Shown one piece after another: positions 17,859 to 27,854 of a stretch of DNA of 64,000 nucleotides (position 1 is the stretch's first letter; the number at the start of each line of letters is the position of its first letter). Origin of the DNA: Uliginosibacterium aquaticum. Lineage in GTDB: Bacteria; Pseudomonadota; Gammaproteobacteria; Burkholderiales; Rhodocyclaceae. The notes under the pieces were generated by a model that saw only the letters and a program-made list of their open reading frames with translations, had not been told where the DNA came from and made no database searches. Position numbers and translations under genes: made by a program. Location: NCBI RefSeq assembly GCF_012972705.2, contig NZ_JABCSC020000003.1:682001-746000 (forward strand), read 5' to 3'.

Positions 17859-18956
17859 ATGCAACAGATCATTTCCTTCGACCACTTCAATGCTCTCAAG
17901 GATGCCGAGGCACATGCGCGCATCCGCGCCGCCAAGGAAAAGCTTGGCAAGCGCGTCGTGTTGCTGGTGCACCATTACCAGCGGGCCGATGTGTACCAGC
18001 ACCTGGATCTGACTGGCGATTCGCTCAAGCTCTCGCGCCTGGCAGGTGAGACGGATGCCGAGTACATCGTGTTCTGCGGCGTGCACTTCATGGCCGAAGT
18101 GGCGGACATCCTGTCCAAGCCGAATCAGATCGCGATCCTGCCGGATCTGGCCGCAGGCTGTTCGATGGCTGACATGGCTAATCTGGCCAAGGTCGAGCGT
18201 TGCTGGCGTGAGTTGCGCGAGGTGCTGGGTACGCCCGATGAACAGGTAACTCCGGTGACCTACATCAACTCGGCGGCAGACCTGAAAGCCTTCTGCGGCG
18301 AGCATGGCGGCATCGTATGCACTTCCAGTAATGCACCGAAGATCCTCGAATGGAGCTTTGCCCAGCGCGAGAAGATCCTGTTTTTTCCGGATCAGCATCT
18401 GGGCCGCTGGAGCGGCTACAAGATGGGCATTCCGCTGGAAGACATGATGGTGTGGGATCCGGATCAGCCCTATGGCGGCCTGACTCATGAGCAGATCAAG
18501 AAGGCCAAGATGCTGCTGTGGAAGGGCCACTGCGCGGTACATCAGATGTTCCAGCCCTCGCACATCGCCAACTGGCGTAAGGCGAATCCGGATGGCATGG
18601 TCATTTCGCATCCGGAGTCGGCATTCGAGGTCTGTCAGGCGTCCGATTATGTGGGTTCCACCGAGTACATCATCAAGGTGGTGAAAGAGGCTGCGCCGAA
18701 TACCAAGTGGCTGGTCGGCACCGAACTGAATCTGGTTAACCGCCTTGCTGAGGAGGTGAAGCACGAGGGCAAGCTGGTGCAGTTCATGAGCCCGATGGTG
18801 TGCATGTGCTCGACCATGCAGCGCATCGATCCGCAGCATCTGGCGTGGACACTGGAGAACTTGGCTGCCGGCAAGATCGTCAACCATATCAGCGTGCCTG
18901 CCCACGAGGCCGCGTTGGCGAAGCTCTCGCTGGAGCGCATGCTGGCCGTATCCTGA
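17859..18956 (+). CDS. nadA: Quinolinate synthase
   Basis: The 365-residue enzyme condenses iminoaspartate with dihydroxyacetone phosphate to quinolinate in NAD synthesis, using a [4Fe-4S] cluster. Cluster-ligand regions are seen at PDLAAGCSMAD, KGHCAVHQMF and VCMCSTM. The substrate motif VLLVHHYQRADVY and the FCGVHFMAE segment are present. The length and motifs fit the longer proteobacterial form. nadB and nadC are not in the window. The gene is followed after 18 bp by the EEP-family gene. Confidence 0.95.
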   Translation: MQQIISFDHFNALKDAEAHARIRAAKEKLGKRVVLLVHHYQRADVYQHLDLTGDSLKLSRLAGETDAEYIVFCGVHFMAEVADILSKPNQIAILPDLAAGCSMADMANLAKVERCWRELREVLGTPDEQVTPVTYINSAADLKAFCGEHGGIVCTSSNAPKILEWSFAQREKILFFPDQHLGRWSGYKMGIPLEDMMVWDPDQPYGGLTHEQIKKAKMLLWKGHCAVHQMFQPSHIANWRKANPDGMVISHPESAFEVCQASDYVGSTEYIIKVVKEAAPNTKWLVGTELNLVNRLAEEVKHEGKLVQFMSPMVCMCSTMQRIDPQHLAWTLENLAAGKIVNHISVPAHEAALAKLSLERMLAVS

Positions 18957-18974
18957 GCGCCGTTCGCGGAGACC

Positions 18975-19721
18975 ATGGCAAACAGCCTGCGCATCTGCAG
19001 TTACAACATCCACAAGGGCTTCTCGCATCTGAATCGCCGTATGGTGATTCACGAGATGCGGGAGTGTCTGCACCGGCTTGATCCGGACATCTATCTGCTG
19101 CAGGAAGTGCAGGGCTTGCACCTGAAGCATGCGGCCCGGCACCATGACTGGCCCGAACAGCCTCAGCATGAGTTCCTCGCGGCTGGCCTCCTGCATTCTG
19201 CCTACGGCAGCAATGCCGTTTATGATCATGGGCACCACGGCAATGCCGTGCTGTCGCGTCATCCCATTGTGCGCAGCCGCAACAGTGATGTGAGCCTCTA
19301 TCGCCTGGAGCGACGCGGCATCCTGCATTGCGAGGTGGCCTTGCCCCACGGTCTGGTCGTGCATTGCCTGTGCGTGCATTTTTCCTTGACGGAGTACCAG
19401 CGCCAGCGCCAGCTCTTGATGTTGGCTGAATATGTCGAGCGGCACGTGCAGGTGGGGGCGCCACTGATCATCGCTGGCGACTTTAATGACTGGCGTGGCC
19501 GTGCGAACGATTGGCTGGCCGAGCGGCTACATGTCTGTGAGGTGTTTACTGAGCTGACTGGTGCGCCGGCGCGCAGTTTTCCGAGCAGCCTGCCCATGCT
19601 GCGTCTGGACCGTATCTACGTGCGTGGGCTGCGGCCGGACAATTGTGCGGTGTATTGGGGCAAGCCTTGGTCTGGAGTGTCAGATCATGCCTTGCTGGCA
19701 GTGGAGTTGCTCCTGCCATGA
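18975..19721 (+). CDS. Endonuclease/exonuclease/phosphatase family protein (YbhP-like)
   Basis: The 248-residue protein has the EEP catalytic motifs: CSYNIHKGFS, LLQEVQG (metal-binding Glu), HGNAVLSRHP, IIAGDFNDW and a C-terminal SDHALL. It lacks a signal peptide. Its stop overlaps the start of clsB by four bases (ATGA), the same pairing as E. coli ybhP-clsB. The pairing suggests a role in phospholipid head-group metabolism, but the substrate is unknown. It follows nadA closely and could share its transcript. Confidence 0.88.
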   Translation: MANSLRICSYNIHKGFSHLNRRMVIHEMRECLHRLDPDIYLLQEVQGLHLKHAARHHDWPEQPQHEFLAAGLLHSAYGSNAVYDHGHHGNAVLSRHPIVRSRNSDVSLYRLERRGILHCEVALPHGLVVHCLCVHFSLTEYQRQRQLLMLAEYVERHVQVGAPLIIAGDFNDWRGRANDWLAERLHVCEVFTELTGAPARSFPSSLPMLRLDRIYVRGLRPDNCAVYWGKPWSGVSDHALLAVELLLP

Positions 19722-20881
19722 GGCAAGGCATGCTTGCCGGCAACCGGATCGAGTTGCTGCAGTCAGGTGTCGAGTATTTTCCTGTCCTGTTGCAGGCGAT
19801 TCGCAGCGCGCAACGTGAGATTCTGCTGGAAACCTATATTTTCGAGCGTGATGCTACGGGTGTTGAGGTGGCGGACGCCTTGCGTGCCGCAGCTTTGCGA
19901 GGGGTGGTGGTGCGCTTGCTGGTGGATGGCTTTGGTGCGCGAGAGTTTGTTCGCAGCGGGCTTGCCGATTTGCAGAGTGATGGCGTTGAGGGCCTGGTGT
20001 TCCGCCCGGAGATCCGGCAACTGTCCTTGCGCCGCCATCGCTTGCGCCGCCTGCACCGCAAGCTAGTGGTGATTGATGGTCGTACCGCTTTCGTGGGGGG
20101 CATCAACATCATTGATGACATGGACACGCCGGGCCAGATCCCGCCGCGCTTTGATTTTGCCGTGCGGCTGCAGGGGCCGCTGGTGGCCGAGGTGCATGAG
20201 GCCATGGCGCGTCTGTGGCGCCTAGTGTTGTGGGCAGGTCTGCATCGGCGTCTCACGCCGCTGCGCTGGGTCAGGCCAGGTCACGCACGCGTGGGCAGCA
20301 TGCATGCTGCTTTCGTGATCCGCGACAACCTGCGCCATCGTCGTGATATCGAGAACGCCTACCTTGGCGCCATTCGCATGGCGCGTCATGAAGTGCTGAT
20401 AGCCAACGCTTATTTTTTCCCCGGCCGCGCCTTCCGTCATGCGTTGATCGAGGCGGCGGGGCGTGGCGTGAAAGTCACCCTCCTGTTGCAGGGGCGGGTG
20501 GAGTACTGGTTGCTGCACCACGCTTGCCGCGTGCTTTATCCCAATCTCATGGAGGCGGGCGTGCGCATCGTGGAGTATCGCAAAAGCTTCCTGCATGCCA
20601 AGGTGGCGGTAGTGGATACGGACTGGGCGACAGTGGGGTCCAGCAATATCGACCCCTTCAGTTTGCTGCTGGCGCGTGAGGCAAACGTGGTGGTGCGGGA
20701 TCGCGGTTTTGCTGCAGATCTGCGTCATGCCCTGCATGTGGCCATTGCGGACGGCGGTTGCGAACTGACTGCGGTTCACTGGCAGCGCCAAAGCCTTCTC
20801 CAGCGTGCACTGAGCTGGCTGGCCTATGGCTTGCTGCGCCTGTTGCTGGGGGTGGCCGGCTATGGCCGGCGGGCGTTATAG
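19718..20881 (+). CDS. clsB: Cardiolipin synthase B (phospholipase D family)
   Basis: The 387-residue protein carries two HKD motifs, HRKLVVIDG (near residue 114) and HAKVAVVDT (near residue 294), each with a following G(G/S)xNI. It begins MRQGMLAGNRIELLQSG as ClsB/YbhO proteins do, without an N-terminal membrane anchor. The ATG overlaps the stop of the EEP gene, so the start is well defined. ClsB makes cardiolipin and related lipids by phosphatidyl transfer. A final hydrophobic stretch (LAYGLLRLLLGVAG) may touch the membrane. It is distinct from the lipoprotein paralogue at 776-2320. Confidence 0.9.
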   Translation: MRQGMLAGNRIELLQSGVEYFPVLLQAIRSAQREILLETYIFERDATGVEVADALRAAALRGVVVRLLVDGFGAREFVRSGLADLQSDGVEGLVFRPEIRQLSLRRHRLRRLHRKLVVIDGRTAFVGGINIIDDMDTPGQIPPRFDFAVRLQGPLVAEVHEAMARLWRLVLWAGLHRRLTPLRWVRPGHARVGSMHAAFVIRDNLRHRRDIENAYLGAIRMARHEVLIANAYFFPGRAFRHALIEAAGRGVKVTLLLQGRVEYWLLHHACRVLYPNLMEAGVRIVEYRKSFLHAKVAVVDTDWATVGSSNIDPFSLLLAREANVVVRDRGFAADLRHALHVAIADGGCELTAVHWQRQSLLQRALSWLAYGLLRLLLGVAGYGRRAL

Positions 20882-20911
20882 ACGCATGAGATGCCTGCCA
20901 GCTTCAGCTTG

Positions 20912-21832
20912 TCAGGCATCGTTTGGGCAGCTTGGGTCTTCCTGGGCACGCACGCGCGGCACGCTGGCAAGTTGCCAGTGTTTGGATGCCCAGGCCCACA
21001 CCTCGGCTACGCTGGCCCGGCCGAGATCGGCGGGCGGGTTCTGGCCGAGCAAGCTCAGTGCGGTGCACAGGGCTGGTGCTGCGTGGGCTGGCTGCAGTGC
21101 GGGAGCAAGGGTCTGCTTGGAGAGCTTTTCACCCGCGCGATTGGTGAGGACTGGCAGGTGGGCATAGGCGGGCTGAGGATGGCCCAGCAGGCGCTGGAGA
21201 TGGATCTGGCGCCCGGTAGAGTCCAGCAGATCGGCGCCGCGCACGACATGCGTCACCCCTTGCCAGGCGTCATCCACAACTACGGCGAGCTGATAGGCGA
21301 ACTGGCCGTCGGCACGCAGCAGGACAAAGTCCCCCACGCTTTCGGCCAGTTTCTCGTGTTGTTCCCCCTGGATGGCGTCGGACCAGTGCAGGTCGCTGGC
21401 GTCGCTCAGGCAGCGCCAGGCGCGGGCCACCCGCCCGGAAGGTAGGCCTGTGCGACAGTTGCCGGGGTAGCGCAGCGAGCCGTCTGGTGCTCGCAGGGCC
21501 GAGTCGGCGATTTCCCGGCGCGAGCAGGCGCAAGGATAGGCGTACTTGTGCTGGATGAGTTGATCGAGTGCGTAGCGATAGGCGTCGAGCCGCTGGCTTT
21601 GCCATAGCACCGGGCCGTCCCATTCAAAACCGCAGGCTTCGAGCTGACGCAGGATGGTGTCGGCCGCTCCGGGTTGGGTGCGCGGCGCGTCGACGTCTTC
21701 CATGCGCACCAGCCATTGGCCTTTGCTTGCTCGGGCGTCAAGGCAGGAGGCGAGGGCGGCGATGAGCGAGCCCTGGTGCAGGGGGCCACTGGGTGAAGGG
21801 GCAAAACGGCCGATGTAGATGCCAAGTGTCAT
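20912..21832 (-). CDS. gluQ: Glutamyl-Q tRNA(Asp) synthetase
   Basis: The 306-residue protein is a GluRS catalytic core without anticodon-binding domain, as expected for GluQ-RS, which glutamylates queuosine in tRNA-Asp. Motifs include YIGRFAPSPSGPLHQGSL (HIGH-type, with Q replacing I/H), the zinc ligands around YPCACSRREI and YPGNCR, and the KLSKQ variant of KMSKS. The start ATG 21832 fits family members. It is convergent with clsB and downstream of a lone receiver gene. Confidence 0.93.
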   Translation of the reverse strand: MTLGIYIGRFAPSPSGPLHQGSLIAALASCLDARASKGQWLVRMEDVDAPRTQPGAADTILRQLEACGFEWDGPVLWQSQRLDAYRYALDQLIQHKYAYPCACSRREIADSALRAPDGSLRYPGNCRTGLPSGRVARAWRCLSDASDLHWSDAIQGEQHEKLAESVGDFVLLRADGQFAYQLAVVVDDAWQGVTHVVRGADLLDSTGRQIHLQRLLGHPQPAYAHLPVLTNRAGEKLSKQTLAPALQPAHAAPALCTALSLLGQNPPADLGRASVAEVWAWASKHWQLASVPRVRAQEDPSCPNDA

Positions 21833-21867
21833 GCCCGGATTGTAAGCATGCAGCAGCGTGACCGGGC

Positions 21868-22458
21868 TCAGTTGGCTGTGTCGAGGCGCTCGTCTGCACC
21901 GAGCAGAATCTTGCTGATGACATCCATCATCAGGCCGAAGGTCTGTTGGGTTTTCTGCATATAGCCTTCGACAGCATAGCGCTGCTCGATGCTGCCTTCG
22001 TGTTCGGCGCCGGGTTGGCCCGAGCGGATCAGAATTTTCAGATCCTGGCGACCGAGTGGTCCACGCAACTCGCGCACCAGACGTAGGCCAGCATCGCGGG
22101 TCTCCATCATCACGTCGAGCAGCACCAGATCAATATGCGGCTCAGCCAGTATTACTTCGCGGGCTTCCGCAGCGGAATGGGCGTGCAGGAAGCGGAATGG
22201 GCGATCGCCGATACGTCCCCGGCGCAAGGTCAGGGTGGTGGCCTCATGGACCTGCTGTTCGTCGTCCACGATCAGCAGTACCCAGGGGGCTTCGGTTTGC
22301 GTTGGCGGGCGCTCTTGTGCTTCTTCTTCCATGAAGGAGAAGAGGTCGTCTTCAGCGTTGCCCGCTCCGGGTTCGGTCGAGTCCGCCTGCAGGCGCAGCT
22401 TGTGCGCAGCCCAATCGAGGCGAATGGGATCGGAGGTAGAGGTGTTGCTCAAGGGCAT
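21868..22458 (-). CDS. Stand-alone receiver protein of the DUF3369-associated type
   Basis: The 196-residue protein has a disordered acidic N-terminus of about 65 residues and a receiver domain (LLIVDDEQQVHEATTLTLRR, LVLLDVMMETRDAGLRLVREL, LIRSGQPGA). The receiver closely resembles the one in the GGDEF-EAL protein at 2496-4724, including the 'GQPG' turn, but no output domain follows. ATG 22458 is chosen since GGGAG precedes it; a longer upstream frame has no support. Its role is unknown, perhaps a phosphate sink or a diffusible partner. gluQ follows 35 bp downstream. Confidence 0.85.
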   Translation of the reverse strand: MPLSNTSTSDPIRLDWAAHKLRLQADSTEPGAGNAEDDLFSFMEEEAQERPPTQTEAPWVLLIVDDEQQVHEATTLTLRRGRIGDRPFRFLHAHSAAEAREVILAEPHIDLVLLDVMMETRDAGLRLVRELRGPLGRQDLKILIRSGQPGAEHEGSIEQRYAVEGYMQKTQQTFGLMMDVISKILLGADERLDTAN

Positions 22459-22607
22459 CGGGACTCCCGGGAACGCAGGAACGAGACTGTCAGGGCCGGC
22501 ACAGCGATCGCGGCAGCGCGGAAAGCGCAAGCATACCTATAACTTTCGTCTAGTGCAGCTGTTGCGCTCCACGCCGTTTCGATGCTTGCCTGTAGTCAAT
22601 ATTTAGT

Positions 22608-23699
<1,092 letters not shown>

Positions 23700-23710
23700 G
23701 TTGTTTCCTG

Positions 23711-23977
23711 GGGTCAGTTAGCAGTTATTTGCCGGTCGCGCGTGCGTTCAATTGAGTGTGGAACAAGGCGCAGCAACGAAGGCAGGGTGGCTCCCTGTCT
23801 AGGCGCTGCAACGTAGTGCCACGCTCAATTGAGCGCACGCCCTCCGGGTTGAATCTTATGGCTCATGGATACTGCGTTGCACTCCTTGTGTGGGGCACCT
23901 CCCCACACTGCGTCGCGCGTCTTGTCCCATAAGCCATAAGACTCAACGCGATCCGGTAAATAACTACTAACTGACCC
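23711..23977. repeat. 267-bp MITE-like element with 30-bp terminal inverted repeats
   Basis: The left end 23711-23740 (starting GGGTCAGTTAGCAGTTATTT) and the right end 23947-23977 are inverted copies differing by two substitutions and one indel. Inside are two further palindromes. One pairs GTGCGTTCAATTGAGTGTGG (23742-23761) with 23819-23838; the other pairs 23848-23868 with 23926-23947 and has a GTGTGGGG/CCCCACAC tip. No ORF is carried and no clear target duplication is visible. The right end contains the last codons and TAG stop of pth. The features fit a non-autonomous mobile element. Confidence 0.82.
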
Positions 23978-24557
23978 CCGGCGCAGCAGGGCGCGCGTTG
24001 ATGTGTTGGGTGGCGGCATTCCACTCGCCGCTGGCAATTTTGGGCCAGGCTGCGAGGGCACGATCGATCGCCATGTCGATTTCGCTTTGTTCTTCGCGAC
24101 GCGGGCGGTTCAGGACGAAGTTGGCGACTTCGTTCTTGTCGCCGGGGTGGCCGATGCCGATGCGCAGGCGCCAGTAGTCCTGCGTCGACAGGCGCGAAGA
24201 AATGTCCTTGAGACCGTTGTGTCCGCCAAGACCCCCACCGAATTTGAGCCGCAGCTGGCCGGGCGGGATGTCGAGTTCATCATGCACGACGAGGATCTCA
24301 TTCGGCAGGATGCGGTAAAAATGCGCCAAGGCCAGGACTGATTGGCCGGAGCGGTTCATGAAAGTCTGCGGCAGAAGCAACCAGGTGTTGCCTGCCTTGC
24401 CGACGAAACCATGAAAACGGCTTTCATGATTGAAGCGGGCGCCCAAATCCTGTGCCAGGCGCTCACAAAACCAAAACCCGGCGTTATGCCGGGTCTCGGT
24501 GTATTCGGCCCCGGGGTTGCCGAGGCCGACAATCAGCTTGGGAGCCGATTGGCTCAT
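23967..24557 (-). CDS. pth: Peptidyl-tRNA hydrolase
   Basis: The 196-residue enzyme releases tRNA from peptidyl-tRNAs that fall off ribosomes. Motifs include KLIVGLGNPGAEYTETRHNA with catalytic His20 region, GFVGKAGNTWLLLPQTFMNRSG, LVVHDELDIPPGQLRLK and GHNGLKDI. Its ATG overlaps the rplY stop (TGATG), as in most proteobacteria. The last three codons, including the TAG stop, lie in the terminal repeat of the element at 23711-23977, so the extreme C-terminus may have been altered by its insertion. Confidence 0.95.
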   Translation of the reverse strand: MSQSAPKLIVGLGNPGAEYTETRHNAGFWFCERLAQDLGARFNHESRFHGFVGKAGNTWLLLPQTFMNRSGQSVLALAHFYRILPNEILVVHDELDIPPGQLRLKFGGGLGGHNGLKDISSRLSTQDYWRLRIGIGHPGDKNEVANFVLNRPRREEQSEIDMAIDRALAAWPKIASGEWNAATQHINARPAAPGVS

Positions 24558-25168
24558 CAGGCCTTGGCTTCGCCTTCAGCGGCGGCCGCGTCAGCAACTG
24601 CACCGCGCACGGTGACGATGGATGCGAGCACCTTGTCGCCATCAGCGGCGTGGGCCAGCTCAACGCCAGCCGGCAGCTTCAGGTCACGAACGTGCAGGGC
24701 AGCACCGTTGTCCAGATCCTTGCAGTCAACTTCCAGGAATTCCGGCAGGCTGCCCGGCAGACCCTTGACGTCAAGTTCGTTCACGCCGTGCGACAGCATG
24801 CCGCCGTGCAGCTTCACGCCCGGGCACACATCACCATTGATGAAGTGAACCGGCACCTTGATGTGGATGGCGTGGGTGGCGTCGACGCGCTGGAAATCGA
24901 TGTGCAGCACGATTTGGCGGAACGGGTGCCATTGTACGTCACGCAGCACGGCGGTCTCGGTCTTGCCTTCGACGTCGATGCTCAGCATGGAGCTGTGGAA
25001 GGCTTCCTTGCGCAGGGCGTGGAACAGGTCGTTGTGATCCAGATTGATCTGGACGGCAGGTTGACCGGCGCCGTAGATGATGCCCGGGGTTACGCCGGCA
25101 TGACGCTGGCGGCGGCTCGCACCCTTACCCTTGACGTCACGCTTGGTGGCTTTGACATTGAATTGCAT
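24557..25168 (-). CDS. rplY: 50S ribosomal protein L25/general stress protein Ctc
   Basis: This 203-residue L25 of the two-domain Ctc form binds 5S rRNA through its N-terminal domain (KATKRDVKGKGASRRQRHAG, then VTPGIIYGAG) and carries a C-terminal beta-domain (VPVHFINGDVCPGVKLHGG) and an alanine-rich tail. ATG 25168 has a GGAGAAG site; an upstream in-frame ATG does not fit. It lies between prs and pth, the usual proteobacterial order. Confidence 0.95.
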   Translation of the reverse strand: MQFNVKATKRDVKGKGASRRQRHAGVTPGIIYGAGQPAVQINLDHNDLFHALRKEAFHSSMLSIDVEGKTETAVLRDVQWHPFRQIVLHIDFQRVDATHAIHIKVPVHFINGDVCPGVKLHGGMLSHGVNELDVKGLPGSLPEFLEVDCKDLDNGAALHVRDLKLPAGVELAHAADGDKVLASIVTVRGAVADAAAAEGEAKA

Positions 25169-25260
25169 GTTGAACTTCTCCAGTAAATGGCGAGAACCGC
25201 GACCAGATCCCACCAGGGCAAAAAGGCGGAGCTTGGTGGCTCCGCCCGAAACTTGTACGA

Positions 25261-26217
25261 CTATTCGTCCATGAACAGCGAGGACACTGACTCTTCATTG
25301 CTGATGCGCAGCATGGTGTCTGCCAGCAGGGAGCCGATCGAAATCTGCTTGATCTTGGGGCAGGCGCGGGCATCTTCGCGCAGGGCGATGGTGTCGGTCA
25401 CGACCAGCTCGTCCAGCTCGGATTCGGTGATGCGGGCAATAGCGGAGCCGGACAACACGGGGTGGGTGATGTAGCTCACCACACGCTTGGCGCCGTGTTC
25501 CTTGAGTGCCTGGGCCGCCTTGCAAAGGGTTCCTGCGGTGTCGACGATGTCGTCGACGATCACGCAGGTGCGGCCCGACACGTCGCCGATGATGTTCATC
25601 ACTTCGGAGACATTGGCTTTAGGGCGGCGCTTGTCGATGATGGCCAGCTCGGTTTCCAGCTGCTTGGCCACGGCACGGGCGCGCACCACGCCGCCCACAT
25701 CGGGCGAAACGACCATCAGGTCGCTGGAGTGCTCGGCCTTGCGCAGGTGAGACAGTAGCAGCGGCGTGGCGTAGATGTTGTCGACCGGAATGTCGAAGAA
25801 GCCCTGGATCTGGTCGGCATGCAGATCGACGGTCAGCACGCGCTGCACGCCCACGGCCTGCAGCATGTTGGCCACTACCTTGGCGGTGATCGGCACGCGG
25901 GCTGAACGCGGACGGCGATCCTGGCGGGCGTAGCCGAGGTAGGGGATGGCGGCGGTGATGCGACCGGCCGAGGCGCGCTTGAGCGCGTCGACCATGATCA
26001 TCAACTCCATGAGGTTGTCGTTGGTCGGGGTGGATGTCGGCTGAAGCACGAAAACGTCTTTACCGCGGACGTTCTCAAGCAGTTCGACATTCACTTCGCC
26101 GTCGGAGAAGCGACCGACCGTGGCGGAGCCAACGGCGATGCCCAAGCGTTTGACGACGTCGGCAGCCAGTTTGGGATTGGCGTTGCCAGTGAAGACCATC
26201 AGGCTGCGGTACGCCAT
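25261..26217 (-). CDS. prs: Ribose-phosphate pyrophosphokinase
   Basis: The 318-residue enzyme makes phosphoribosyl pyrophosphate from ribose 5-phosphate and ATP for nucleotide, histidine and NAD synthesis. Visible motifs are [52 protein letters not shown] and the PRPP-binding loop [14 protein letters not shown]. Its length equals the standard class I enzyme. The tRNA-Gln gene lies 78 bp upstream on the same strand and rplY follows 92 bp downstream. Confidence 0.97.
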   Translation of the reverse strand: MAYRSLMVFTGNANPKLAADVVKRLGIAVGSATVGRFSDGEVNVELLENVRGKDVFVLQPTSTPTNDNLMELMIMVDALKRASAGRITAAIPYLGYARQDRRPRSARVPITAKVVANMLQAVGVQRVLTVDLHADQIQGFFDIPVDNIYATPLLLSHLRKAEHSSDLMVVSPDVGGVVRARAVAKQLETELAIIDKRRPKANVSEVMNIIGDVSGRTCVIVDDIVDTAGTLCKAAQALKEHGAKRVVSYITHPVLSGSAIARITESELDELVVTDTIALREDARACPKIKQISIGSLLADTMLRISNEESVSSLFMDE

Positions 26218-26295
26218 GACTACCTCGTGTATGCGTTGGCAGAAACAATTCGGGCAGGCCGACAGCCTCGGCTGTGACCTGCCCGTTCATTGGGG

Positions 26296-26369
26296 CTGGG
26301 GAAGAAGGATTCGAACCTTCGAATACCGGAATCAAAATCCGGTGCCTTGACCAACTTGGCGACTCCCCA
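26296..26369 (-). tRNA. tRNA-Gln (anticodon TTG)
   Basis: The minus strand folds as a cloverleaf starting TGGGGAGTCGCCAAG. Its anticodon loop is TTTTGAT (anticodon TTG), the T arm contains GGTTCGAATCC, and the acceptor is TTCCCCA with discriminator G. The CCA end is not encoded exactly (CCCCA follows). It lies between ispE and prs, its common site in proteobacteria. Confidence 0.93.
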
Positions 26370-26422
26370 ACAAAACCTGTGTTGCGCGATGGAAGCAACG
26401 CTTGAATCCATCGTACAAAAAT

Positions 26423-27298
26423 TCAATCTCTTGCCCAAGCATGCAATGGATGCTTGTCCAGTGAAGGGGCGCACCACACGCGCCATTTGTCCTGCACTGC
26501 TTCAACAACTTTTTTTGCCTCGGCTTCGCGCTGACAGGAAAGGAACACGCAGGCTCCGGATCCACTCATTCGCGCAGTACCGAAAGGAGTCAGCGCATCA
26601 AGCGCTTGCTGCACTTCCGGATACAGCCGGCAGGCTACTGCTTGCATGTCATTGCGTCCCTGTTGCTCCAGAAACGCTTGTGTTTGCTCAGCAGCGAAGC
26701 CCGGCATTATCAGGATCGAAGAGTCTCTTGTCAATTCTTTTGCACGAAAAATTTCAACAGTGGGGACGGCAACCGGGGGTTCGATCACGACATACCACGC
26801 TGGCGGCAATTCGAGCGGCTGCAATGCTTCGCCAACGCCCTCGGCCCAGGCCGTCTGTCCGAAGAGAAAAAACGGCACATCGGCGCCTAGCTCCAGACCC
26901 CAGGCTTGCAGTTCTGCCCGGCTGCAGCCGAGTTGCCACAGATGGTTCAGCGCCAGCAAGGTGGTGGCGGCGTCCGAGCTGCCGCCACCGAGTCCGCCAC
27001 CCATGGGAAGTTGTTTGTCGATGCAGATCTCCGCACCCTGCAGGCAGCCTGTGCGGGCTTGCAGCAGGCGTGCCGCACGCACGACGAGGTCTGAGTCCTC
27101 GGCGACGCCGGGCACTTCGCTCAGGCGCCGGATGGCGCCGTCCTCGCGGACGCGGAACCCCAGCGTGTCACCGTGATCGAGCATTCGGAACGCGGTCTGC
27201 AGCAGATGGTAACCATCGGCACGGCGGCCGGTGACATGCAGGAACAGATTGATCTTGGCGGGAGCCGGGCAGTACAGAAAGCCGTCTAGATGAACCAT
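26423..27298 (-). CDS. ispE: 4-diphosphocytidyl-2-C-methyl-D-erythritol kinase
   Basis: The 291-residue GHMP kinase phosphorylates CDP-methylerythritol in the MEP isoprenoid pathway. It shows APAKINLFLHVTGRRADGYH at the N-terminus, the ATP loop LPMGGGLGGGSSDAA, GADVPFFLFG, and a C-terminal ARMSGSGACVF motif. The start overlaps the end of lolB by 13 bp, as in the conserved lolB-ispE pair. Confidence 0.96.
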   Translation of the reverse strand: MVHLDGFLYCPAPAKINLFLHVTGRRADGYHLLQTAFRMLDHGDTLGFRVREDGAIRRLSEVPGVAEDSDLVVRAARLLQARTGCLQGAEICIDKQLPMGGGLGGGSSDAATTLLALNHLWQLGCSRAELQAWGLELGADVPFFLFGQTAWAEGVGEALQPLELPPAWYVVIEPPVAVPTVEIFRAKELTRDSSILIMPGFAAEQTQAFLEQQGRNDMQAVACRLYPEVQQALDALTPFGTARMSGSGACVFLSCQREAEAKKVVEAVQDKWRVWCAPSLDKHPLHAWARD

Positions 27299-27852
27299 TC
27301 TTCGATCACGAGCTTGAGGCGCAGCCCCGGTTGTTCAATTTCCAGCGTGCGCGGCAGGGCGTTGGCCTGTTCGCTTTCATAGCCGGTGATGCGGACTGCC
27401 CAGCCCTGATCGAGGGCGTCGAGCAGGCGGCCTTGCGCATCGCGGCGGATTTCGCTGGCCTGGACGCTGAGGCGGCCGAGTACCCATTGGCTGAGTGCGT
27501 TGAGGGGGATCGGGGTGTCGGTGAAGTGGGTCATCAGGCGCTCAGGCGTGCGGGCTTCGTAGAGTTCGCCGTCGGCACTGGTCCAGCGCGCACCTTTTGG
27601 GCTGCTCTGCAACTCGGCCAGCATGTTGCCCAGCGGTGAGGCAAAGCCGAGCGAGTCACTGTCGCGGTTGTGCTCCCACATGATGCGCACGTTGTTGGCG
27701 CTCTTCCCTTGGTCGATGGCGACTCGTCCGCTGAGGGCGAATTTTTGCACGCTGTCGCGTGCCGGCCGGGGTGGAATTTCCTGCGGAGCGGGAGGAGTGC
27801 TGGCACAGGCTGTCAGCAGCAGGGTGATGAGAGCAAGCAGAAGGCGCTTCAT
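27286..27852 (-). CDS. lolB: Outer membrane lipoprotein LolB
   Basis: The 188-residue protein has a lipoprotein signal (MKRLLLALITLLLTAC, lipobox LLTAC). Its mature part reads FALSGRVAIDQGKSANNV, then LGFASPLGNMLAEL, then PLNALSQWVLGR. These are typical of LolB, which receives lipoproteins from LolA and inserts them in the outer membrane. It starts 2 bp after the stop of the upstream TPR gene and overlaps ispE. Confidence 0.93.
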   Translation of the reverse strand: MKRLLLALITLLLTACASTPPAPQEIPPRPARDSVQKFALSGRVAIDQGKSANNVRIMWEHNRDSDSLGFASPLGNMLAELQSSPKGARWTSADGELYEARTPERLMTHFTDTPIPLNALSQWVLGRLSVQASEIRRDAQGRLLDALDQGWAVRITGYESEQANALPRTLEIEQPGLRLKLVIEEWFI

Positions 27853-27854
27853 GG

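Noticed and set aside
17769-19445. A 558-codon minus-strand frame across nadA and the EEP gene
   Set aside because: Both opposing genes have clear catalytic motifs; the antisense product has none.
20889-20921. Hairpin GATGCCTG...CAGGCATC as a terminator between clsB and gluQ
   Set aside because: The stem is only 8 bp with a large loop, it extends into the gluQ coding end, and there is no proper T-run.
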